The translations under genes were made by a program, and so were the position numbers. DNA of 64,000 nt from Rhizobium sp. Q54 (lineage in GTDB: Bacteria > Pseudomonadota > Alphaproteobacteria > SMXS01). Below, in pieces: positions 25,011 to 33,269 of the stretch. Each line of letters begins with the position of its first letter. The stretch's first letter is position 1. The stretch spans positions 1 to 64,000 of the forward strand of contig CAMDTB010000010.1 of NCBI GenBank assembly GCA_945907245.1, given 5' to 3'. Below the pieces are notes generated by a model. It was not told the DNA's origin, made no database searches, and was given only the letters and a program-made list of their open reading frames with translations.

Positions 25011-25472
25011 TTAGCCCGAAGGAGCGTATCCGGTCGAGAACCGTTCCTTGATCCGCTTCATCAGCGTGTCGCGGACATCGCGGTAGGCGTCGAGGATCTG
25101 CTCGCGGCTGCCGGTCATCAGGGTCGGGTCCATGGTCGGCCAGTATTCCACGTCGCAGGCCATAGTGCGTGTCAGTTCCATGGCGTTGTGCTGGGCCTCG
25201 GGCGTGAGCGTGATGACCAGGTCGAACGAGCTGTCCTCCAGGTCGTCGAAGCTCTTGGGCTTGTGCTTTTCCAGGTCGACGCCGATCTCGTCCATCACGG
25301 CGATGACGAACGGGTCCGGCTCGCCGGCGCGCACGCCCGCCGAATCGAAGAAGATCTTCTTGCCGAACAGGTAGCGGGCGATTCCCAGCGCCATGGGCGA
25401 GCGGACGGCGTTGAGGTTGCAGGCGAACAGCACGCTGTCCGGCAGGTCCTCGTCGCCCCGGGCCTGGCTCAT
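25011..25472 (-). CDS. Low molecular weight protein-tyrosine phosphatase family protein
   Basis: A 153-residue protein with the LMW-PTP active-site loop CNLNAVRS (Cys18, Arg24; C-x5-R-S) and a likely general acid in the WPTMDP loop near residue 118. It is closer to the arsenate reductase/phosphatase-like group next to UPF0262 in alphaproteobacteria than to Wzb-type enzymes. The loop lacks the Gly-Asn pattern of Wzb. Substrate unknown. It starts 6 bases after the UPF0262 stop; a co-transcribed pair. Confidence 0.88.
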   Translation of the reverse strand: MSQARGDEDLPDSVLFACNLNAVRSPMALGIARYLFGKKIFFDSAGVRAGEPDPFVIAVMDEIGVDLEKHKPKSFDDLEDSSFDLVITLTPEAQHNAMELTRTMACDVEYWPTMDPTLMTGSREQILDAYRDVRDTLMKRIKERFSTGYAPSG

Positions 25473-25478
25473 GCGGCG

Positions 25479-25943
25479 TCAGCCCCGGATATGCAGGACG
25501 CAGATCAGCGTGAACAGCCGGCGCGCGGTGGCTAGGTCCATGTCGACCTGCTGGGCCAGCCGCTCGCGCAGCATCTCCGATCCCTCGTTGTGCAGGCCGC
25601 GGCGGCCCATGTCGATGGCCTCGATCTGCGACGGGCTCGAGGTCTTGATGGCGCTGAAATAGCTCTCGCAGACCATGAAGTAATCCTTGATGATCCGGCG
25701 GAACGGCGAAACCTGCAGCCTGATCTCCTCCAGCGGATTGGCGCCGTCGTCGCGCACCTCGATGATCAGCCGCGTCTCCTCGAGCCGCAGGACGAGGTCG
25801 TAGGGACCCGGCACCGATTTCAGGCCGAACCGGTTGTCCTCGAGCAGGTCGAAGATGGCGACCTTGCGCTCGTGCTCGATATCCGCGTTACGGCGGACGA
25901 TCGATTTCTCGTCGAGCTTGATCCTGATGATGTCGCCTGGCAT
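25479..25943 (-). CDS. UPF0262 family protein
   Basis: A 154-residue member of UPF0262, a family restricted mainly to alphaproteobacteria with no known function. Hallmarks are IRIKLDEKSIVRRNADIEHE at the N-terminus, FGLKSVPGPYDLVL and IKDYFMVCESYFSAI. It is predicted cytosolic. In many alphaproteobacteria it sits between hisD and an LMW phosphatase, exactly as here, which supports the assignment. Confidence 0.92.
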   Translation of the reverse strand: MPGDIIRIKLDEKSIVRRNADIEHERKVAIFDLLEDNRFGLKSVPGPYDLVLRLEETRLIIEVRDDGANPLEEIRLQVSPFRRIIKDYFMVCESYFSAIKTSSPSQIEAIDMGRRGLHNEGSEMLRERLAQQVDMDLATARRLFTLICVLHIRG

Positions 25944-26009
25944 GCCCGCACGCTAAAGCGGAACGAGTTTCGGGGGAATGGCAAAGGTTGAAAACCTAGC
26001 TACTCCAAC

Positions 26010-26107
26010 CGTCTTTGCGAGGAGCGAAGCGACGCGGCAATCCAGCCTTTTCCTGCAACGACTTCGCTGCGGCTGGGCTGGATTGCCGCGCTTCGCTCGC
26101 AAAGACG
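26010..26107. repeat. Palindromic intergenic repeat (REP/MITE-like)
   Basis: The left arm (26010-26047), beginning CGTCTTTGCGAGGAGCGAAG, is matched by the right arm (26076-26107), which ends CGCTCGCAAAGACG. Pairing is nearly complete with small insertions (GGAGCGAAGCGACGCGG against CCGCG-CTTCGCTC). The spacer is about 28 bases. Elements with this TTTGCGAGGAGCGAAGCGACGCGGCAATCCAG-like look are spread through many alphaproteobacterial genomes. It lies just downstream of hisD and before UPF0262, where it could also fold in RNA as a processing or termination hairpin. Confidence 0.7.
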
Positions 26108-26116
26108 AAAAAGGGG

Positions 26117-27406
26117 TTACCGCCGCCGGATTTCCATCGACAGCGCGTGGGCGTCGAGGCCTTCCAGATGCGCCAGCGCTTCGGCGGCTGGCGATATGGC
26201 GGCGAGGCTCGTCGCGTCGCATGAGATCAGCGAGGTGCGCTTCATGAAGTCGAGCACCGACAGGCCCGAGGCGAAGCGGGCGGTGCGTGACGTGGGCAGC
26301 ACGTGGTTGGGGCCGGCGATATAGTCGCCGATGGCCTCGGGCGTGTGGCGGCCCAGGAAGATGGCGCCCGCATGCCGGACCATGCCGGCGAGGCGCTGTG
26401 GGTCCTCGACCGCCAGTTCCAGGTGCTCGGGCGCGACCCGGTCGACCAGCGCGGCGGCGTCGTCGAGCTTGCGCACGACAATGATCGCGCCGTTGGCGTT
26501 CCACGAGGCGCGGGCGATCTCGGTGCGGCTCAGGCTCTGCAGGTGGATCTCGATCGCGCGCTCGACGGCATCGGCGAACGCCGCGTCGTCGGTGATCAGG
26601 ATCGACTGGGCGGCGGTGTCGTGCTCGGCCTGGCTGAGCAGGTCGGCGGCGATCCACGCCGGATCGTTCCGGCCGTCGGCGACCACCAGGATTTCCGAGG
26701 GGCCGGCGATCATGTCGATGCCGACGGTGCCGAACACCTGCCGCTTGGCGGCGGCGACGAAGGCGTTGCCGGGGCCGACGATCTTGTCGACCGGCGCGAT
26801 GCTCTCGGTGCCATAGGCGAGCGCCGCCACGGCCTGGGCGCCCCCCACCTTGTAGATCTCGCCCACGCCGGCTGTGCTCGCGGCGGCGAGGACCATGGGA
26901 TTGAGGATGCCGTCGGGCGCCGGGACGACCATGGCGATGCGCGGCACGCCGGCCACCTTGGCCGGGATGGCGTTCATCAGCACCGAACTCGGATAGGCCG
27001 CGGTACCGCCGGGCACGTAGAGGCCGGCCGCATCGATGGGTGTCCAGCGGTAGCCGAGCACGACGCCGGCATCGTCGGTGTAGAGCAGGTCCTGCGGCTT
27101 CTGCTTCTCGTGAAAGAACCGGATGCGCTCGGCGGCGGTGTTCAGCGCGGCGAGCGCCTCGTTCGAGACGGCTTCGCGGGCTTCCAGGATCTCGTGCGGC
27201 CGGACGTGGATCGTCTCGGCGGACATGTCGATGCGGTCGAAACGGGCGGTGTAGTCGAACAGCGCCTCGTCGCCACGGGCGCGCACATCGGCGAGAATCT
27301 CGGAGACGATCTCGGCCACGTCCGGATCGGATTCGCGCTTCAGGCCGAGAAGCGCCTCGAACGCCCGCTCGAAATTCAGGTCGCTGGCGTCAAGCCGCTT
27401 TGGCAT
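26117..27406 (-). CDS. hisD: Histidinol dehydrogenase
   Basis: A 429-residue enzyme for the last two steps of histidine synthesis, L-histidinol to L-histidine with two NAD+, zinc-dependent and homodimeric. Clear signatures are [48 protein letters not shown] and SQAEHD, which contains two zinc ligands (Gln, His). The start at 27406 overlaps hisG by 17 bases, so the two genes are coupled. Confidence 0.97.
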   Translation of the reverse strand: MPKRLDASDLNFERAFEALLGLKRESDPDVAEIVSEILADVRARGDEALFDYTARFDRIDMSAETIHVRPHEILEAREAVSNEALAALNTAAERIRFFHEKQKPQDLLYTDDAGVVLGYRWTPIDAAGLYVPGGTAAYPSSVLMNAIPAKVAGVPRIAMVVPAPDGILNPMVLAAASTAGVGEIYKVGGAQAVAALAYGTESIAPVDKIVGPGNAFVAAAKRQVFGTVGIDMIAGPSEILVVADGRNDPAWIAADLLSQAEHDTAAQSILITDDAAFADAVERAIEIHLQSLSRTEIARASWNANGAIIVVRKLDDAAALVDRVAPEHLELAVEDPQRLAGMVRHAGAIFLGRHTPEAIGDYIAGPNHVLPTSRTARFASGLSVLDFMKRTSLISCDATSLAAISPAAEALAHLEGLDAHALSMEIRRR

Positions 27407-28058
27407 TGACCACCTCGCGGAACCGTTCGATGCGGGCGGCGATCTCTCCGGGGCGGGTCTTGAACGCGGCGCGGTTGACGACGAGGCGGGAGCTGATCTC
27501 GGCGATGCGCTCGATCTCCACCAGGCCGTTGGCCTTCAGGGTGACACCCGTCGAGACCAGGTCGACGATACGGCGGCACAGACCCAGCGCCGGCGCCAGT
27601 TCCATGGCGCCGTTGAGCTTGATGCACTCCGCCTGCACGCCGCGGGCGGCGAAATGGGCGCGGGTGATGTTGGGATATTTGGTGGCGACACGGACATGGC
27701 TCCAGGTGCGCGGGTCGTCGCTCTGGCTCAGCTCGACCGGCTCGGCGACCGACAGCCGGCAGTGGCCGATGTTCAGGTCGAGCGGCGCGTAGATGCCGTC
27801 ATAGTCGAACTCCATCAGCACGTCGTTGCCGCAGACGCCGAGCTGGGCGCCGCCGAACGCCACGAAGGTGGCGACGTCGAAGCTGCGCACCCGGATGATC
27901 TCCAGGCCCGGATCGTTGGTGGCGAAGCGCAGCTTACGCGAGTTCTCGTCGTCGAAGTCCGGCTCCGGCTCGATGCCGGCCGCATGCAGCAGGGGACGCA
28001 CCTCCTTGAGGATGCGCCCTTTCGGCAGGGCCATGACGATCGGGTCCGTCGCGCTCAT
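27390..28058 (-). CDS. hisG: ATP phosphoribosyltransferase, short form
   Basis: A 222-residue HisG, the first enzyme of histidine synthesis (ATP plus PRPP to phosphoribosyl-ATP). The length and lack of the C-terminal regulatory domain mark the short form, which works with HisZ; hisZ is not in this window. Visible motifs are [34 protein letters not shown] and the PRPP loop [19 protein letters not shown] 28058 is where similarity begins. Confidence 0.95.
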   Translation of the reverse strand: MSATDPIVMALPKGRILKEVRPLLHAAGIEPEPDFDDENSRKLRFATNDPGLEIIRVRSFDVATFVAFGGAQLGVCGNDVLMEFDYDGIYAPLDLNIGHCRLSVAEPVELSQSDDPRTWSHVRVATKYPNITRAHFAARGVQAECIKLNGAMELAPALGLCRRIVDLVSTGVTLKANGLVEIERIAEISSRLVVNRAAFKTRPGEIAARIERFREVVNAKAA

Positions 28059-28187
28059 GGTCGTTTCCGCTGTTTCTCGTGGGTCATTGGGTGCCCTAAC
28101 TGGGCCGTGTTCCGCGCGCGGCAAGGTTTAGTGACGAAAGGTGCGGAAATCAACGATGCTCACTGCTCGAGCGTTGAAGGGCGAGCC

Positions 28188-28427
28188 ATGAATTCACGTT
28201 TTTGGTTGCTCCGGATTGTCGTTGGCGCGTTCGTCGTGTCGGCGATACTCGGCCTTACCCCGATACATTGGTACGTGGAAAAAACGCTGTTCGGCGTGCC
28301 CGATGAATACCATCCGGAATTCCTGTGGTTGGGCTTTGGACTGCCGGTGGCTTTGGTCCTGATCATGATAGGTGCATACCCCGCTTGGCGGAGGCGCCCA
28401 AGTGCGAGCAAGTGTGACGCGCGATGA
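28188..28427 (+). CDS. Small membrane protein
   Basis: A 79-residue protein with two transmembrane helices (about 6-24 and 44-64) joined by a loop that includes HWYVEKTLFGVPDEYHPE, and a basic C-terminus. AAGGGCGAG precedes ATG 28188 at suitable distance. No family is recognised. It is divergent from hisG and precedes the vapBC operon; no functional link is visible. Confidence 0.55.
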   Translation: MNSRFWLLRIVVGAFVVSAILGLTPIHWYVEKTLFGVPDEYHPEFLWLGFGLPVALVLIMIGAYPAWRRRPSASKCDAR

Positions 28428-28538
28428 ATTATCCTCGCACTTGCGCACGCCCCGGACCGGCCAAACCTGCCGATGATGTACACGCTGCGGGCGGTATGAG
28501 AGGAATGCTGACGAATTCCCGCTCGGATGACTGATGTC

Positions 28539-28569
28539 TGTGGTAGAATGTCGGGAAAATTCTACCACA
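28539..28569. promoter_or_regulatory. vapBC operator: perfect 11-bp inverted repeat
   Basis: TGTGGTAGAAT (28539-28549) and ATTCTACCACA (28559-28569) are exact reverse complements with a 9-base spacer, 9 bases upstream of the vapB ATG. The left arm contains TAGAAT (28544-28549), a good -10 element, so bound VapB or VapBC would block the promoter. No clear -35 is seen, which suits a weak, repressed promoter. Confidence 0.65.
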
Positions 28570-28578
28570 TGGTGTCCG

Positions 28579-28824
28579 ATGGGACTGAACATTAAAAAGG
28601 AAGAGACACACGCCCTTGCCGCCGAGGTTGCCGAGCTTGCAGGTGAAACACTGACGCAAGCCGTCACCGTCGCACTTCAAGAGCGTTTGGAAAGGCTGAG
28701 ACAACGGCAGGATGCCGACGCCAAGATCCGGCGTGTGAAGCAGCTCCTTGATGAACTGGGTCCGATCGGTCCTCTTCCCGATCACGGCGAGCTTCTTTAT
28801 GACGAGCTGGGGCTCCCGAAATGA
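28579..28824 (+). CDS. vapB: VapB-type antitoxin
   Basis: An 81-residue antitoxin beginning MGLNIKKEETHALAAEVAEL, with LAGETLTQAVTVALQERLER as the DNA-binding/dimerisation region typical of VapB/PSK-type factors. The C-terminal tail (about 50-81) should wrap the PIN toxin. The start at 28579 lies right after the operator. The stop overlaps vapC by four bases (ATGA), the normal coupling for this class. Confidence 0.88.
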   Translation: MGLNIKKEETHALAAEVAELAGETLTQAVTVALQERLERLRQRQDADAKIRRVKQLLDELGPIGPLPDHGELLYDELGLPK

Positions 28825-29216
28825 TCGTGGATACCTCTGTACTCGTGGCCTTGGTCCGTAGGGAGCCCGAAGAGGATGCCTTTCTCGGCGCGTTGGCGAG
28901 TAGTCCGCGACCGGTTATCGCAAGTGCGAACTTTTTCGAAGCATGTATCGTCATCGACAGCGCCAAGCGTGACGACCTCAGCGAAACACTGGACAGCATC
29001 GTTGCGACACTCGATCTGGATATAGCGCCGGTCACCCGTCTCCATGTGGCAATAGCGCGAGATGCCTACCGAAAATTCGGCAAGGGTAACCATCATGCCC
29101 GGCTGAATTTCGGCGACTGCATTGCCTATGCCATGGCCAAGGCAAATGACGACGTATTGCTGTTCAAGGGCGACGACTTTTCCCAGACCGACATAAAGCC
29201 TGCGCTCAAGCGCTGA
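28821..29216 (+). CDS. vapC: VapC toxin, PIN-domain ribonuclease
   Basis: A 131-residue PIN-domain RNase. The acidic metal site is intact: Asp4 (MIVDTS), Glu40 (FFEAC), Asp99 (FGDC) and Asp118/Asp119 (GDDF). Such toxins cleave initiator tRNA or rRNA when free of VapB. RHxxARLNFGDC is the conserved block before the third acid (here NHHARLNFGDC). No disruption is visible, so the pair looks functional. Confidence 0.92.
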   Translation: MIVDTSVLVALVRREPEEDAFLGALASSPRPVIASANFFEACIVIDSAKRDDLSETLDSIVATLDLDIAPVTRLHVAIARDAYRKFGKGNHHARLNFGDCIAYAMAKANDDVLLFKGDDFSQTDIKPALKR

Positions 29217-29281
29217 ATCCAACCGTTCCCTACTCGGGAATCTCTGTTATCCTCGCACCCGAAACGGGTGAGCTTCATGGC

Positions 29282-29310
29282 TTGCCGCTCCGCGCCTTCC
29301 TCTCTAGGAT
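29282..29310 (+). promoter_or_regulatory. Candidate promoter of DUF35-thiolase operon
   Basis: A -35 TTGCCG (29282-29287) and -10 TAGGAT (29305-29310) with exact 17-base spacing, each matching consensus at four of six bases. The predicted start is near 29317, about 35 bases before the DUF35 ATG. Immediately upstream is a short hairpin, CACCCG-AAA-CGGGTG (29256-29270), of unknown role. Confidence 0.4.
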
Positions 29311-29351
29311 CGCGCGTGACTTTTATCGTGCTTCAAGGGGAGAGCCATCCA

Positions 29352-29780
29352 ATGGCCAAGCAGCAAGTTCCGGTCCAGGAAGGTCTGTTCACATGGCCGT
29401 CCGACAACCCGCAGCTCATCGCGCGGCGGGAGAAGAAGACGGGCCGCGTGTATTTTCCGGCCATCCACAACTACGTCGCCGACGAGGATTCCGAAGAGGT
29501 GCTGCTGGGCACCCGCGGCAAGCTCTATACCTGGACCATCCAGGGCTTCCTGCCGAAGAATCCGCCCTACAAGGGCCCGGAGACGGTCGAGACCTTCAAG
29601 CCCTACGGCGTCGGCTATATCGAGCTGCCGGGCGAGGTGATCGTGGAATCGCGCCTGACCACGGCCGATCCCAAGGAGCTGAAGATCGGCATGGAGATGG
29701 AAATGACCATCATTCCGTTCCGTGAAGACGAGAAGGGCAATGAGGTAGTCACTTTCGCGTTCGCCCCGGTCAAGGGCTGA
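29352..29780 (+). CDS. OB-fold/DUF35 protein lacking zinc-ribbon cysteines
   Basis: A 142-residue acyl-CoA-associated OB-fold protein (DUF35). The region TGRVYFPAIHNYVADED corresponds to the rubredoxin-like zinc ribbon, but there is no Cys anywhere in the protein, so zinc binding is lost. The OB part is intact (GKLYTWTIQGFLP, PYGVGYIELPGE, VVTFAFAPV). DUF35 proteins form complexes with thiolase-like or hydratase subunits in steroid side-chain and CoA-thioester metabolism. The thiolase gene follows by 24 bases and should encode its partner. AGGGGAGAG precedes the ATG. Confidence 0.88.
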   Translation: MAKQQVPVQEGLFTWPSDNPQLIARREKKTGRVYFPAIHNYVADEDSEEVLLGTRGKLYTWTIQGFLPKNPPYKGPETVETFKPYGVGYIELPGEVIVESRLTTADPKELKIGMEMEMTIIPFREDEKGNEVVTFAFAPVKG

Positions 29781-29804
29781 GCGGACATATAGAGGAGACG
29801 GGAC

Positions 29805-30950
29805 ATGACGGACGTCTGCATCATCGGTATCGGTATCCACAAGTTCGGCCGCACGGACGGCATGAGCGGCCGCCAGCAGGGCGCCTACGCCGTGCGCGAG
29901 GCGCTGAAGGATTGCGGCCTGGAATGGCCGGACATCCAGTTCGCCTTCGGCGGCTCGGCCGCCGGCGGCAACGCTGATTCTCTGGTCAACGAGCTGGGCC
30001 TGACCGGCATCCAGTTCGTCAACGTGTCGAACGGCTGCGCCACGGGCGGCTCGGCCCTGCTGTCGGCCTATTCGGCGATCAAGGCGGGCCAGTACGACGT
30101 CGGCGTCGCGGTCGGCTTCGACAAGCACCCGCGCGGCGCGTTCAACGCCGATCCCAAGTCGTCGGGCCTTGAGACCTGGTACGGCGAGACCGGCCTGATG
30201 CTGACGACCCAGTTCTTCGGCATGAAGATCCAGAAGTACCTGCACGACCACGACCTTTCGCCGGAAGTCCTTGGTCTCGTGGCCCAGAAGGCGTTCCGTA
30301 ACGGCAAGCTCAACCCGAATGCATGGCGCCGCGAGGAAGTCGACCTCGGCACCATCATGAATTCGGAGATGCTGTCCGATCCGTTGACCAAGTACATGTT
30401 CTGCTCGCCGGCCGAAGGCGGCGTGGCGCTGATCCTGGCCAGCGAGAAGGTTGCCCGCCGCTACACCAACCGTCCGGTGTTCCTGCGCGCGGTGTCGATG
30501 AAGACCCGGCATTACGGCTCGTTCGAGGTGTTCAGCCCGTACCTGGCGCTGCAGCGCGCCCCGGCGCCGACCGTGTTCGCGTCGAAGGCTGCCTACGAGA
30601 TGGCCGGCCTGGGCCCGGAGGACATGCATGTCATCCAGATCCAGGACACCGAGTCGGGCGCCGAGATCATGCACATGGCCGAGAACGGCTTCTGCAAGGA
30701 TGGCGAGCAGGAAAAGCTGCTGCGTGAAGGCGCCACCGAGATCACCGGCCGCATGCCGATGAACACGGATGGCGGCTGCATCGCCAATGGTGAGCCGATC
30801 GGCGCGTCGGGCCTGCGCCAGGTCTACGAGGTCGTCCTGCAGCTCCGTGGCGAGGCGGGCGCGCGTCAGGTGCAGAACAACCCGAAGAGCGGCTACACCC
30901 ACGTGTACGGCGCACCGGGCCTGTCGGCCTGCACGATCCTGCAGAACTAG
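29805..30950 (+). CDS. Thiolase family protein (SCP-x/lipid-transfer type)
   Basis: A 381-residue thiolase-fold protein. The nucleophile candidate is Cys78 in VSNGCATGGSAL. In the C-terminal motif NTDGG...GEPIGASG (about 318-333), Glu replaces the His of the classical GHPxG motif, a pattern seen in the lipid-transfer/SCP-x thiolase-like subgroup; it can indicate aldolase or retro-aldol chemistry. It likely acts on CoA thioesters of side chains with the DUF35 partner. AGGAGA precedes the ATG. A strong terminator follows. Confidence 0.88.
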   Translation: MTDVCIIGIGIHKFGRTDGMSGRQQGAYAVREALKDCGLEWPDIQFAFGGSAAGGNADSLVNELGLTGIQFVNVSNGCATGGSALLSAYSAIKAGQYDVGVAVGFDKHPRGAFNADPKSSGLETWYGETGLMLTTQFFGMKIQKYLHDHDLSPEVLGLVAQKAFRNGKLNPNAWRREEVDLGTIMNSEMLSDPLTKYMFCSPAEGGVALILASEKVARRYTNRPVFLRAVSMKTRHYGSFEVFSPYLALQRAPAPTVFASKAAYEMAGLGPEDMHVIQIQDTESGAEIMHMAENGFCKDGEQEKLLREGATEITGRMPMNTDGGCIANGEPIGASGLRQVYEVVLQLRGEAGARQVQNNPKSGYTHVYGAPGLSACTILQN

Positions 30951-30972
30951 TCCGCGGGACAGAGTTGGAAGG

Positions 30973-31001
30973 GGCCCGGGCGGAAACGTCCGGGCCTTTT
31001 T
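30973..31001 (+). terminator. Rho-independent terminator after thiolase gene
   Basis: A 10-base stem GGCCCGGGCG/CGTCCGGGCC with one G-U pair, GAAA tetraloop and a TTTTT tail (30997-31001). It lies 22 bases past the thiolase stop and separates this operon from the oxidoreductase gene. Confidence 0.9.
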
Positions 31002-31058
31002 CGTTTTGGCGCCGTGCTGCTATGCTTGACGGGTGTTGCGAGAAAAAGGGGACATTCC

Positions 31059-33230
31059 ATGGCCGAGATCAAGACGGCGATCTGCCGCTTCTGCCATTCC
31101 TTCTGCGGCATCAAGGTGACGATTGAGGACGGCAAGGCCGTCAAGGTGGTGGGCGACAAGGATAACCCGATGTATTTCGGCTACACCTGCGTCAAGGGCC
31201 GCCAGCTTCCGGCGCAGCACGACAATCCGGAACGCCTGCTGCACGCCCAGCGCCGCACGGGCGACGGCCACGAGCGCATCGCCTCCGAGGCGGCGCTCGA
31301 CGAGATCGCCGCCACCATCGGCCGGCTGATTGCAGAGCACGGCCCGCGTTCGGTGGCGCTGTATGCGGCGACGTACACTTTCCCTTATCCGGCTGGCCGG
31401 GCCATGGCGATGGCGTTGATGGATGCGATCGGCTCGCCCATGCGGTTCACCTCGGCCACCATCGACCAGCCGGGCAAGCCCATGTCGATGGCGCTGCACG
31501 GCCGCTGGCACGCGGGTCCGCAGCCCTATGCGGAGTCCGACGCCTGGATCCTGGTCGGCGCCAATCCCGTCGTTTCCAAATGGGGCGGCATTCCCCAGTA
31601 CAACCCGGCCAAGCGACTGCACGACGCCCTGAAGAACGGCCAGAAGCTGGTGGTCATCGATCCGCGCCTGACCGAGACCGCCGAGAAGGCGCACCTGCAC
31701 CTGCAGTGCAAGCCGGGCGAAGACCCGGCCATCCTGGCAGGCATCGCCAATGTGATGATCAGCGAAGGCATGATCGACGAGGCGTTTCTCGCCGCCGAGG
31801 TTGACGGCTTCGAGGCGTTCAGGGCAGCGGTCGCGCCGTTCACGCCCGACTATGTTGCGCGGCGCGCCGGCGTGCCAGCCGAACAGATCGTCGAGGCGGC
31901 CCGCATCTTCGGCTCGGCCCGGCGCGGCATGATCACCGCCGGCACCGGCCCCAACATGGCGCCGCGCGGCACGCTGACCGAATATCTGGTGCTGGCCATC
32001 AACACCATCGCCGGCCGCTGGCTGCGCGAGGGCGAGAAGGTGCCGAACCCGTTCGTGCTGATCCCGGAGCGCCACGGCAAGGCGCAGGCCGAGAAGAAGC
32101 CGAAGCCGTGGGGCTATGGCGAGCAGCTTCGCGTGCGCGGCCTTGGCGAGAACGCCAGCGGACTGACACCGGCGGCGCTGGCCGAGGAGATCCTGCTCGA
32201 CGGCGAGGGGCAGGTCAGGGCGCTGATGTGCGTCGGCGGCAACCCGATGGCGGCGTGGCCCGACCAGATGCGGACCTACGAGGCAATGAAGAAGCTGGAG
32301 CTACTCGCGACCATCGACATCAAGATGTCGGCAACGGCCAAGGTGGCGCATTACGTGCTGCCCGCGGCCTTGGGCCTCGAGGCGCCGGCCATCACCATCT
32401 CCAACGAGAACGCCTGGTTCTACGGCTCGGCGACCGGCTATCCGGATCCCTATGCCCAGTACCAGCCCAAGCTGGTCGAGCCGCCGGCCGGCGCCGACGT
32501 GCTGGAGGAATGGGAGGTGTTCTACGGCATCGGCCAGCGGCTGGGGCTGCAGCTGCGCATCAACGGCCAGGACGTCGACATGGTGAACAAGCCGACCACG
32601 GACGACCTGTTCGAGATGATCTGCCGCGGCTCGCGCATCCCGCTGTCCGAAGTGAAGAAGTACCCGCACGGCCACATCTTCGACGATCCGGACATGATGG
32701 TGCTGCCCAAGGACGAAGGCTGGGCGGAGACGCTGGACGTCGGCCATCCGGAGATGATGCAGGAACTGGCCGAAGTGCTCGCCGAGCCGGAGACGAACGA
32801 CGCCGGTCACACGCTCGTGGCCGACTTCGGCTACCGGCTGGTCAGCCGCCGCCTCAACGACGTCTACAATTCATCGGGACGGGACCTGCCAGCGCTGACC
32901 CGCAACCACCATTACAATCCGGCCTTCATGAACCCGGGCGACCTGGCCGCGCTGGGCCTGCGCGCCGGTGACGTCATCCGCATCGCGTCGGACCACGGCT
33001 CGATCCTCGGCGTTGCCGAGGAAGCGGCCGATGTCCGGCCGGGCGTGATCTCCATGGCCCACTCGTTCGGCGACGCGCCCCAGTTCGACAACCAGCTGTT
33101 CTTCATCGGCTCGAACACCGGCCGCCTGACCGACGTGACCAGGGACTTCGATGCCCGCACCGGCATGCCGCGCATGAGCGCCATTCCCGTCAGCATCACG
33201 CGGGCGGAAGCGAGCTGGGCGGCGGAGTGA
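31059..33230 (+). CDS. Molybdopterin-dependent oxidoreductase (DMSO reductase superfamily)
   Basis: A 723-residue molybdenum/tungsten enzyme. The N-terminal [4Fe-4S] site is Cys9, Cys12, Cys16 and Cys44 (C-x2-C-x3-C-x27-C), followed by the molybdopterin domains (for example VGANPVVSKWGG, VIDPRLTETAEKAHLHLQ and the C-terminal beta-barrel MNPGDLAALGLRAGDVIRI). There is no Tat signal, so it is cytosolic. No small electron-transfer subunits are adjacent, so the redox partner is unknown. The family includes formate dehydrogenases and many hydroxylases. AAGGGGA precedes ATG 31059. Confidence 0.9.
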   Translation: MAEIKTAICRFCHSFCGIKVTIEDGKAVKVVGDKDNPMYFGYTCVKGRQLPAQHDNPERLLHAQRRTGDGHERIASEAALDEIAATIGRLIAEHGPRSVALYAATYTFPYPAGRAMAMALMDAIGSPMRFTSATIDQPGKPMSMALHGRWHAGPQPYAESDAWILVGANPVVSKWGGIPQYNPAKRLHDALKNGQKLVVIDPRLTETAEKAHLHLQCKPGEDPAILAGIANVMISEGMIDEAFLAAEVDGFEAFRAAVAPFTPDYVARRAGVPAEQIVEAARIFGSARRGMITAGTGPNMAPRGTLTEYLVLAINTIAGRWLREGEKVPNPFVLIPERHGKAQAEKKPKPWGYGEQLRVRGLGENASGLTPAALAEEILLDGEGQVRALMCVGGNPMAAWPDQMRTYEAMKKLELLATIDIKMSATAKVAHYVLPAALGLEAPAITISNENAWFYGSATGYPDPYAQYQPKLVEPPAGADVLEEWEVFYGIGQRLGLQLRINGQDVDMVNKPTTDDLFEMICRGSRIPLSEVKKYPHGHIFDDPDMMVLPKDEGWAETLDVGHPEMMQELAEVLAEPETNDAGHTLVADFGYRLVSRRLNDVYNSSGRDLPALTRNHHYNPAFMNPGDLAALGLRAGDVIRIASDHGSILGVAEEAADVRPGVISMAHSFGDAPQFDNQLFFIGSNTGRLTDVTRDFDARTGMPRMSAIPVSITRAEASWAAE

Positions 33231-33269
33231 CGGTCGAGGACAGGGATATGACTGCCATATTCTGAGTTC

